Shown here: positions 31,201 through 36,121 of the stretch, one piece after another
Layout of the letters: the number at the start of each line of letters is the position of its first letter
Position numbering within the stretch: position 1 is the stretch's first letter
Source: an uncultured bacterium
GTDB lineage: Bacteria > Muiribacteriota > Ozemobacteria > Ozemobacterales > Ozemobacteraceae
Length of the DNA stretch: 36,121 nucleotides
Assembly: GCA_946407375.1 (NCBI GenBank)
Contig: CAMJNS010000018.1
Span: 1-36,121 of the forward strand
Direction of reading: 5' to 3'
Notes under the pieces: generated by a model
Told to the model about the DNA's origin: nothing
Database searches by the model: none
What the model saw: the letters and a program-made list of their open reading frames with translations, nothing else
Translations under genes and position numbers: made by a program

Positions 31201-32820
31201 AGAAGTGCTTGCTATATTAGTTAGGGGAATTTTTGTGGTTGAACCTGATTCTGTCAAACTTACAGATGTGGCTAACTCGGCTGGAAAAGAGGCTGTGTTC
31301 ATCGTTCTATCGAATCCGACAGCAAAAAAGCATTGACTAGCACTTGCTATGACGGCTCTATCGCCAATGACATTAAAACTACTGTTGAAGTTTCTTACTC
31401 CACCTACAAAATCTGAGTTTACACATCTGGCAAAGGTATCTGAAGGAGCCATTTCTGCAAAATCTACCTGTGCTGTTACTGATGTGTTAAGTAAAGGCGG
31501 ACCTTCTAAATGGAGAACTTTTTTTGAGGCTTGCCAGGAACAGTCTTGAGGGTATTCTAGTAAGCGAGAATAAAAGTCAATAAAACGGAAAAGAGAACAG
31601 CTTATACAGCCTGAGTAATAATTCCCATTATAATAATATTGGAATGCAGAAGCAAATCTAAGACTATTGATATTATTACTGTCAGTCAGGGTTTGTTCAA
31701 TTAATTCGTGCTCCCCACATATGCAGTAATTTCTAATACTAGAGTTATCGCTAACAGTGAAACTTGTTTCAAAATTGTTGTAACTTCCAGCATAAATGGT
31801 TGCATAAGTAGTATCGTTTATAGAGCAAATTGGCTTTTCTACATTAGAGAAACTAAACTTAGAATATGAATCCGGCTGAAATGTTCCTATTTTGTAATAA
31901 GCTGTGTTGCTGCTTATCCACCCTAAATAAACTGTTCCTGTTCTTGGATTCTGGCTAATTGTGATTTGTGTTCCGCTAATTGTGTTTGTTACAGCAATAG
32001 AAGATGTGATTGTATATGAACTAGGATTTCCATTTTTAAAAGATAAAATGCTTATATTGTTATCAGAGGTTGGGTAAGCAATTACTATATATTCATCATT
32101 TCCATCTTTCATTAAGCAGCCAGAAACACCATATTTTTCTGAAATTGATGAGTCTGAAATAGTAGTTGGACTGGACCAGTTGGAGTTGGAAAAGGAGCTT
32201 ACCTTTATAACAGAATTTAAACCGTTAGGCTTATAGGTCCAGAAACAATAAGCATTATTTGAGCTAATTATTGTGGCAAAAGCTTTACTGCTTATTTCCC
32301 CACTAGTAATAGAATTTGACATCGTTGAAAAAACATTAACAAATTCTGAAGGTGAACTGCATTGGGTTGAATAGAGTATTTGCCCAGAACCTGATGGAAG
32401 ACCGCAAATAAGAAAATTATCTCTAAGATCAGCTTGAATGTAATCGTGAGGAAACTGGCTAATTTGTATATAATTATCATATATTTGGGAAGAGGTTTGT
32501 TTGTTGATTATTCTAGTCCAGCCATTTACTGGATAACCGTTATCCCAGGCTATAAAATCTCCTGTGTAAGCAGGAACAGGAGTTGTTGTGGCTATATTGC
32601 CTGTGGTGTTAAATGATACTTTACTAGGGTAAATATATTTTCTAGTGTTTAATGGGGAAATATCAAAACTAAATGAAGCAGCCGTTCTCTGTGTTGCAAT
32701 CAAGCTTACATTTTCAGTTACAGCACCATATGTAGGAACAAGGAAAAATATCCCTACTATTAATAAAATGACAAGGGAAAATTTCCCCTGTTTTTTTATG
32801 GTCAGTTTTTCAAATTTCAT
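25243..32820 (-). CDS. Giant secreted Ig-repeat surface protein with FlgD-like C-terminal domain
   Basis: The protein has 2525 residues. A signal peptide (basic 3-13, hydrophobic 14-28, cleavage near TYGA at 33) precedes a region of about 400 residues that looks beta-rich, possibly a propeller. From about 450 to 2430 two modules alternate. One is an SbsA/Big_5-type Ig domain of about 100 residues (P-ASGSTN..., TFSEEI, ..L...SNYQV.., D.AGN, FTTQ), in about nine copies. The other is a module of about 90 residues (LYSDS-Y, IYIEAKGTDAAPNTIDTTTV, ETG-STGVFRG), in about seven copies. The last 85 residues (SIYDVSGKKLDSFEIDG, GVYIYRVKS) resemble FlgD-like Ig or type-A sorting domains that serve export or anchoring. 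It is probably a cell-surface or adhesive stalk. No Shine-Dalgarno is at normal distance. Ligand unknown. Confidence 0.88.
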   Translation of the reverse strand: MKFEKLTIKKQGKFSLVILLIVGIFFLVPTYGAVTENVSLIATQRTAASFSFDISPLNTRKYIYPSKVSFNTTGNIATTTPVPAYTGDFIAWDNGYPVNGWTRIINKQTSSQIYDNYIQISQFPHDYIQADLRDNFLICGLPSGSGQILYSTQCSSPSEFVNVFSTMSNSITSGEISSKAFATIISSNNAYCFWTYKPNGLNSVIKVSSFSNSNWSSPTTISDSSISEKYGVSGCLMKDGNDEYIVIAYPTSDNNISILSFKNGNPSSYTITSSIAVTNTISGTQITISQNPRTGTVYLGWISSNTAYYKIGTFQPDSYSKFSFSNVEKPICSINDTTYATIYAGSYNNFETSFTVSDNSSIRNYCICGEHELIEQTLTDSNNINSLRFASAFQYYYNGNYYSGCISCSLFRFIDFYSRLLEYPQDCSWQASKKVLHLEGPPLLNTSVTAQVDFAEMAPSDTFARCVNSDFVGGVRNFNSSFNVIGDRAVIASASQCFFAVGFDRTMNTASFPAELATSVSLTESGSTTKIPLTNIASTSGRLVFKPNSDLKLNSNYVITIASDVIDLLGTQIYKNESLNFKTQLISTPLDPDGVISLEAFKDANYTSQILDGNDIKANQKLYLRLNAYDPAFNTIDTTTINVKKNGTLIATLDCIQKEANSNYFYCEYQMEAPANTDSNWSFETVNSGISLALKVTYPSLTPSSPASGSIGLEPASISTIEISASEELDSSSVNATNVSLWQNSVKVSSTISYNNTNKKIIITPTSALSSERNYLVTVNNILDKAGNKQLIPLSYYFSTRDNTAPTISSVFPANASTNVTIDKKPYIVFSEEILPSTITKSNVIIKCNGSTVDYSLSISGNTITIEVTNGLQTQSNYQVELKTGITDFSGNHLAANYTYTFTTQPAHTAPTDILNLTLYKEESMFTTFGSSEKVNANTMVYFKLNAVDGATQTLDIATISISLNNSAIQNLILYETASNSGGLFTGSFNLSDLNLYAFPSTVPTQALNKIKFASTQKSTINASLESHFPEISNSSINSITGNIAVGNAVNVFVDTSISLTFSSEIDASSITNTSLTLASGSTAITATKTLSTDKKTITIVPANNLPFASTISLKAPYSSTGLKDTTGNPIKGAINLTFSTQGNISAPTSISEISLFSDSSYSAIYKYLDNQDFYKNGIIYIEAKGTDAAPNTIDTTTVSLTNGSQVTLTETGASTGVFRGNYQCNNLADGAFTITSDVSPAISKTLLLTTPNLINTIPTNNDINVSYAKAITLTFSEALSASSINSENIVFKKKSTNEIVTGSISYNETNYEITFRPDNLLEFSTDYEISISNISDVAGNKANSSSITFTTQNSATQPTSVSSLSVYSDSTYTNMLSSGTVVTPASTLAISVEATDLAPTTTDYINICIKDYTNNQSKTISLSETGNNTGIFRGTTDIYGEENAYFCFYTLIDETKSIGLKTDYYPKYISIDPASASKELYSDNQFEITTNKEIDEATVNKTSIILEGKNGNVTYEVSRSETNKILISNTKAEAGDKLTLTLTNALKDKSGLSFPVVIAEFEVKTQTINSFKLYKNPDYTEELTNNSNIEANQEIYCEVKGVDLTQIGLTDSIEIRYNSEEISNSLILNEISAGKFRGSFLTPNLPGKSLKVFPLNFDDKTINLNILESFTLTEYYPASASIGIPADSWPTWTFSREIPSSQLTNNNFSLYDVSSKSRINGNLSLSPSKKQVRFMPDNLLDLLTTYEMRLSGEVTDANGKKLGISLKTRFTTQPPPAPPTELISFANYTDENYISSTTAILSNSNLYLQMVANDPSFSTYEVASVRLDSDDGTFDGIVLNLIETNPPSGIYRIKYPVSLPSGTKLTITPQVDDSFAIVITVKEKPRLTALNPASGSTNLYLDTKLEMTFSAPIDIESFKDSVTIKNPKKESLSYDYSFENNDKKVIVTPTNLLDSNKSFNISVNNLKTQEGQFIDSFVYKVSTKKETAAYLELYTGLAPCDGKKVSETNEVVKGILGIVASTTDMLKFSEESRILRLSDASHSIDISITETSLNSNLYLASTTIDDTFITPIKAKLLFGNEPELNFEIASPTLLLSVKPEENEEVSEITSVNAIYSRKIYVKSAKNAVKINSEDIETSCKLLTNSEESTELIWQPESQLVNGNKHTLSISGLLDYLGQSVSNYSHQFNTGGNHGISLYSDATFKNKITSQEISIPNLYVEVTGFNTANIDENDIFLELVRGTEASTTRKLKMEPLNNSKKIYRCALQLAPTKSSLPSHQLNLYPGEWVKLSSPLLTNNEILFYYRFSSGESPQVINSIKFFSEKKYMRRVTTEISNPSLYIEVDAEDLNWLTQDTTKVKVYSDDDRTGFVVDLQEQGTHSNSFRGMIKISEKATDAAKNTLKVSFGKRITVVSETDNSIKASIRYYPRAEIINCTAYPSPAKRNYINFRFFLNFPTGIRISIYDVSGKKLDSFEIDGKEGENTCRWDFPRKMANGVYIYRVKSLATGESYTYAKMVKGKFAVLR

Positions 32821-32863
32821 TATTTTTTAATTAATAATACTTTCCCATTCCTTTCATTTACAA

Positions 32864-32892
32864 ATAATAACACAAATTTACAAAAGGTACAA
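32864..32892 (-). promoter_or_regulatory. Promoter of the giant Ig-repeat gene
   Basis: On the minus strand TTGTAC (32892-32887), a 17-nt spacer and TATTAT (32869-32864), about 44 nt before the start codon. Its -35 directly abuts the -35 of the divergent promoter at 32893-32922. Confidence 0.6.
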
Positions 32893-32922
32893 TTCTTGCT
32901 TGCTATCTTATTAGAATATTAT
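32893..32922 (+). promoter_or_regulatory. Candidate promoter of the DUF4382-like lipoprotein gene
   Basis: TTCTTG (32893-32898), an 18-nt spacer and TATTAT (32917-32922), 27 nt before the ATG at 32950. The -35 box is weak, but the -10 is good and the position fits the ribosome site. Confidence 0.4.
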
Positions 32923-32949
32923 CTAAAAAAATTAGAGGAGTACACAATT

Positions 32950-34467
32950 ATGAATCGAAATATATTTCTAGCAGTATTTTTGGCTATTTTAGCCTCAATG
33001 CTAGTTGGTTGTGGTGGCGGTGGAGGTGGCTCTTCTAATCCTGTTGGCACTAATTTGGTTGACTCCTCTAACCAAACTGATTCTTCTTTTGTAAGAGCTT
33101 GCATTTCTCCTGTCGTAAAGAGAAAATTTTCCTTTGCTAAACATAATTCTGTAATTTGTCAAAGATTCAGGGATAGCATTAGGGCTGCTGCTGCTCGTAT
33201 AAGACTTGAATTGCTTTCTGATTCAAATAATGAAGATATTAATCTCGTTATTTCTTCAATGAAAGTTAAGAATACCAGTGGTCAAACATTTACATTTAAC
33301 GAAGAAGCTAATGTTCAGCTTAATGGCAATAGTTTGTCTGCTCTTCTAGCTCAAAAAGACCTTCCTGCAGGTAAATATAACTACATTGAATTTAAAGTAA
33401 ATTCTGCTTCGATAATTGAAAATGGCGAAGAATACGGTGTTCATATTCCATTCGATAAACTTCGTTGCACTGGTAATTTTGAATTAAAAGATGGTTACGA
33501 AACAACTCTTACTATTCTTTTCAGTCATAAGCTTATAATTAATGCCCAGGCTCATTATAATAGAGCTCTTGAAATTCAGTATTTTTTTGCAAGAACAGCT
33601 TATTTAACTGCTAAAGCTGCTTATGAGGCTCGTCCTAGTGCTACTCTAAAATTTGCAATGGATTTAGCTAAAGCTGCTATGGACAATGCCAAAAATGCAA
33701 TGTCTAACAAGTATACTCTTGTGCCTACTATCAAGTTGGGTTGTAAATTAACTCCAATAGTTGAACAGCAAATTACTGAAGGTGATATAACAGGAAAAGT
33801 TACTAATCTAGTTGATGGAACTCCACTTAGTAATATATCTATTAGCATTGAATCTATGAGACAAACCGTTCTTACGGATGCTAATGGTAATTTTACTTTC
33901 AATAACTTACCAGCAGGAACATACAACATTGTAGCAGTAAATGATGATTATCTTAATGCTTCCTGCAGTATAGATGTTGGTGCAGGTCAGGTTTCTGATG
34001 TAACTCTTCAAATGAATCCTGCAATAATAAAGAGTACTGTAGGCGAAACCGGTTGGTTCTCAGAATATTACCCATTAGCAGATATTAACGGTGTATTCGC
34101 TGAAACTGGTCTTGAAACTCCTGTCAGAATAGACTTTGTAAGCATGGCATTCACCAAAGCAGAAATTAAATTTAATGCCAAAAGACACAATAATGGTTCT
34201 TCTGTATTCTATGCTTACCTCTCTTCTGATCAGCAAGTCAGTGCAGATGGTCAGATAGGTAACTGGTGGGCAGGCAATACTTGCAACAGAGGTATCAAAC
34301 TTGGTGATGAATTCTTGGCAACAAGTGATGATGGCTATACTTATACAGTAGACATTACCGAACAGCTAAAAGCCAACCCAAGCAATATTTATTATCTTGC
34401 TGCTGAAAACGTAGATATTTTCGACATAAAAATTAGTGACATACAAATAACAATATATTATAAGTAA
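32950..34467 (+). CDS. Lipoprotein with DUF4382-like and carboxypeptidase-regulatory-like (Ig) domains
   Basis: In 505 residues the signal peptide ends in the lipobox LVGC (C21), followed by a glycine run and a Ser/Asn linker. Residues about 62-220 resemble DUF4382 (LVISSMKVKNTSGQTFTF, LPAGKYNYIEFKV, ELKDGYETTLTILF). An Ala-rich helical insertion sits at about 200-255. Residues 278-360 are a carboxypeptidase D regulatory-like domain (ITGKVTNLVDGTPLSNI, TDANGNFTFNNLPAGTYNIVA). The last 140 residues are an unassigned beta-rich domain. The frame opens at 32896, but GAGGAG lies 9 nt before the ATG at 32950 and the signal peptide starts there. It is divergent from the giant surface protein with facing promoters. 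It may be an outer-membrane carbohydrate- or protein-binding lipoprotein; function unknown. Confidence 0.88.
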   Translation: MNRNIFLAVFLAILASMLVGCGGGGGGSSNPVGTNLVDSSNQTDSSFVRACISPVVKRKFSFAKHNSVICQRFRDSIRAAAARIRLELLSDSNNEDINLVISSMKVKNTSGQTFTFNEEANVQLNGNSLSALLAQKDLPAGKYNYIEFKVNSASIIENGEEYGVHIPFDKLRCTGNFELKDGYETTLTILFSHKLIINAQAHYNRALEIQYFFARTAYLTAKAAYEARPSATLKFAMDLAKAAMDNAKNAMSNKYTLVPTIKLGCKLTPIVEQQITEGDITGKVTNLVDGTPLSNISISIESMRQTVLTDANGNFTFNNLPAGTYNIVAVNDDYLNASCSIDVGAGQVSDVTLQMNPAIIKSTVGETGWFSEYYPLADINGVFAETGLETPVRIDFVSMAFTKAEIKFNAKRHNNGSSVFYAYLSSDQQVSADGQIGNWWAGNTCNRGIKLGDEFLATSDDGYTYTVDITEQLKANPSNIYYLAAENVDIFDIKISDIQITIYYK

Positions 34468-34498
34468 GTCAACTAATTGACATAACATCCCAAATTCC

Positions 34499-34527
34499 TT
34501 CCCCGAAACCAATCGGGGAATTTTTTT
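34499..34527 (+). terminator. Terminator of the lipoprotein gene
   Basis: TTCCCCG (34499-34505) and CGGGGAA (34514-34520) pair perfectly around an 8-nt loop and are followed by seven T (34521-34527). It lies 32 nt after the stop codon. Confidence 0.88.
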
Positions 34528-34552
34528 GTCAAGGAAGCTTTGTTGGGGGGGC

Positions 34553-34581
34553 TTGACTGATAGAAGGCATAATGATAAGTT
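34553..34581 (+). promoter_or_regulatory. Candidate promoter of the heptose kinase gene
   Basis: TTGACT (34553-34558), 17 nt, TAAGTT (34576-34581). The -35 is strong and the -10 weak; CATAAT at 34568-34573 is too close for this -35. It lies between the preceding terminator and the gene start at 34614. Confidence 0.35.
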
Positions 34582-34613
34582 GAAGCAGTAATTAATTGAA
34601 AGGTCAAAGAATA

Positions 34614-35600
34614 ATGCAACGCAACGAATTGGAAAAAATATTGAAGGGCTTTACTGGTCGAAGTATAGCTATTCTTGGCGATGTAATGTTAGATGAATTT
34701 TGTTGGGGAAAGGTGGACAGAATATCTCCTGAAGCCCCTGTTCCAGTAGTTCAAGTAAAAATGGAAACTTGGCGACCAGGTGGAGCAGCAAATGTTGCTT
34801 CTAACGTAGTTGCAATGGGGGCTAAAGCCCACATATTCGGTATTGTTGGTGATGATGGTTCTGGAAGAAGATTAACTGAAGAACTTCAGAACCATGGAAT
34901 AGGAACAGAGGGACTTATTATTGATTCTGGTAGAAGAACTTCTGTCAAAACAAGAATTCTTGGACAGAACCAGCAAATGCTTAGAGTTGATCGCGAACAT
35001 ACAGAACCAATCGATTATGAAAGACAAAAAGCCATACTAAAAGTAATGCTTGATATGGCTGATGAATTAGATGGCGTTATCGTATCAGACTATGCCAAAG
35101 GCGTCATTGTTGAAGACCTTTTCAAAGAAATAGTTACGCGTTTTCGCAAAAAGAACAAGTTTATTGCTGTAGACCCACGCCAGAAAAATTTTCCATTCTA
35201 TAAAAAGCAAACCATTATTACTCCAAATGTAAAAGAAGCCCAGGAAGCTTTGGGGCGTCTTCTTGAAACAGATGAAGATATTATGAAAGGTGGAATGGAT
35301 TTACTCAAGCAGACTCATTCCGATGCTATTCTGATAACTCGTAGCGAAAAGGGTATGAGTCTTTTTGAAAAGGGAAAAGAGCCAATAACAATTCCAACAA
35401 GAGCAATAAAGGTTTTTGATGTTACTGGTGCAGGTGACACTGTTATAAGCACATTCAGTCTAGGACTTGCCTCTGGTTGTACAATGGTTCAGTCTGCAGA
35501 AGTTGCTAATCTTGCTGCCGGTGTTGTTGTTGGAATAGTCGGAACAGCTGCTGCTAACCAGGAACAGGTTCTTTCTCATTTCGATCGCAGTAAACTGTAA
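34614..35600 (+). CDS. rfaE1: D-glycero-beta-D-manno-heptose-7-phosphate kinase (RfaE1/HldE kinase domain)
   Basis: The 328-residue PfkB-family kinase phosphorylates heptose 7-phosphate to the 1,7-bisphosphate, an early step to ADP-heptose for LPS core. Features are LGDVMLDEFCWGKVDRISPEAPVPV (21-45), GGAANVASN (56-64), VDPR near 186, and the anion-hole/base motif GAGD (272-275, D275). The length equals the kinase domain alone, so the adenylyltransferase half of E. coli HldE must be a separate gene (rfaE2), not seen here. The frame opens at a TTG at 34596, but AAAGG upstream and the family start favour the ATG at 34614 (MQRNELEKIL). gmhA follows after 72 nt. Confidence 0.95.
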   Translation: MQRNELEKILKGFTGRSIAILGDVMLDEFCWGKVDRISPEAPVPVVQVKMETWRPGGAANVASNVVAMGAKAHIFGIVGDDGSGRRLTEELQNHGIGTEGLIIDSGRRTSVKTRILGQNQQMLRVDREHTEPIDYERQKAILKVMLDMADELDGVIVSDYAKGVIVEDLFKEIVTRFRKKNKFIAVDPRQKNFPFYKKQTIITPNVKEAQEALGRLLETDEDIMKGGMDLLKQTHSDAILITRSEKGMSLFEKGKEPITIPTRAIKVFDVTGAGDTVISTFSLGLASGCTMVQSAEVANLAAGVVVGIVGTAAANQEQVLSHFDRSKL

Positions 35601-35672
35601 ACCATAGGTTATTGCGAGCTGAAGGGGTGGTAATCCCGTTTTATAGCATAATAATTAAGTTGAGTTGATTGA

Positions 35673-36121
35673 ATGAAAAAGTATTTCTTAGATGATTTGC
35701 AAGCTCTTAAGATGGTTATTAACACATCAAGTTTTTCTAATTTAGCTGAAAACTTTGATAAAGCCGCTAAAATTCTCGTAGAATCTTTGAAAAAAGGCAA
35801 TAAGATTCTCATTTGTGGGAATGGTGGTTCTGCATCTGATGCTGAACATATGGCTGGCGAAATTGTTGGTCGTTTTGGTTATGATCGCCCATCTTTGCCT
35901 TGTATTTCACTTTGCACTCCATCAGCTACTTTTACTGCTATTTCTAATGATTATGGTTATGAAAAAGTTTTTGCAAGACAGGTTTCTGGTTTTGGAAAAG
36001 AGGGAGATGTTTTAATAGGCATTTCTACAAGCGGTAATTCTGCAAACATTGTAGAATCCTTTAAAATAGCTAAAGAGTTGAATATAACAACAATAGCTTT
36101 GACAGGTAGTAAAGATTCTAA
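35673..36121 (+). CDS. gmhA: Phosphoheptose (sedoheptulose-7-phosphate) isomerase, partial at right edge
   Basis: The frame starts at the ATG at 35673 (MKKYFLDDLQ) and is open to the last base: 149 codons, with the C-terminus outside the window. SIS-domain motifs of GmhA are clear: CGNGGSASDAEHMAGEIVGRF (phosphosugar loop), SLCTPSATFTAISNDYGYE, and GISTSGNSANIVES. It converts sedoheptulose 7-phosphate to heptose 7-phosphate, the substrate of the kinase just upstream, so the two genes form a heptose unit. The intergenic 35601-35672 contains no clear terminator. The Shine-Dalgarno is weak. The SIS paralogue DiaA is an alternative, but the pairing with rfaE1 favours GmhA. Confidence 0.93.
   Translation, partial: MKKYFLDDLQALKMVINTSSFSNLAENFDKAAKILVESLKKGNKILICGNGGSASDAEHMAGEIVGRFGYDRPSLPCISLCTPSATFTAISNDYGYEKVFARQVSGFGKEGDVLIGISTSGNSANIVESFKIAKELNITTIALTGSKDS

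Noticed and set aside
32896..32949. Eighteen-codon N-terminal extension of the lipoprotein
   Set aside because: It overlaps the promoter region and would bury the signal peptide; GAGGAG and the signal peptide favour the ATG at 32950.

Overview
This is a low-GC, gene-dense bacterial chromosome segment. A CMP-KDO synthetase (kdsB), a heptose-7-phosphate kinase (rfaE1/hldE type) and a partial heptose isomerase (gmhA) point to lipopolysaccharide. A beta-barrel-like outer-membrane protein, two lipoproteins and a giant secreted Ig-repeat protein with a FlgD-like C-terminus also fit a Gram-negative (diderm) cell. A complete PTS, a YqhD-type aldehyde reductase and urocanase suggest a fermentative heterotroph using sugars and amino acids. 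I cannot fix the phylum from sequence alone; a deep-branching diderm with large Ig-repeat surface proteins is an inference. No rRNA, tRNA, CRISPR array or intact insertion sequence was seen.

Layout. 1-318: no confident gene; a terminator hairpin that probably ends a gene left of the window, low-complexity DNA, and a short 27-34 bp tandem repeat. 319-3912 (minus): a phospho-signalling operon in the order PP2C phosphatase, membrane-anchored TPR protein, Ser/Thr kinase, FlgN-like chaperone. 4062-4358 (minus): HU, with a GTG start and a good promoter. 4604-6640 (plus): a membrane protein with Gly-rich, Tim44-like, zinc-ribbon and TerB-like parts. 6703-7866 (plus): YqhD-type reductase. 7914-12008 (minus): urocanase, then REC-degenerate GGDEF-EAL, then HPt. 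12228-13286 (minus): outer-membrane barrel-like protein.

13412-24432 (plus) is one long run: a HutP-like RNA-binding regulator, PTS EIIA(Man), EIIB, a UgpC-type ABC ATPase, a solute-binding lipoprotein, EIIC, EIID, HPr, Enzyme I, a PMCA-type P-type ATPase and KdsB. It starts from a near-consensus promoter with a palindrome over the start site, and has a stable internal hairpin between the ABC ATPase and the binding protein. ABC parts without any permease lie inside a PTS operon, and the operon is headed by a HutP relative that lies about 1.4 kb from urocanase.

24492-24830 (minus): YbaB/EbfC. 24899-25214: an unusual MITE-like element, a near-palindrome whose two halves each carry three hairpins; the stems of matching hairpins differ only by compensated base pairs. 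25243-32820 (minus): a 2525-residue Ig-repeat surface protein, divergent from a DUF4382-like lipoprotein (32950-34467). 34614 to the end: heptose biosynthesis genes.

The most novel items are the hairpin palindrome at 24910-25201, the HutP-headed mosaic PTS/ABC operon, and the co-transcription of urocanase with a c-di-GMP phosphodiesterase/HPt pair.
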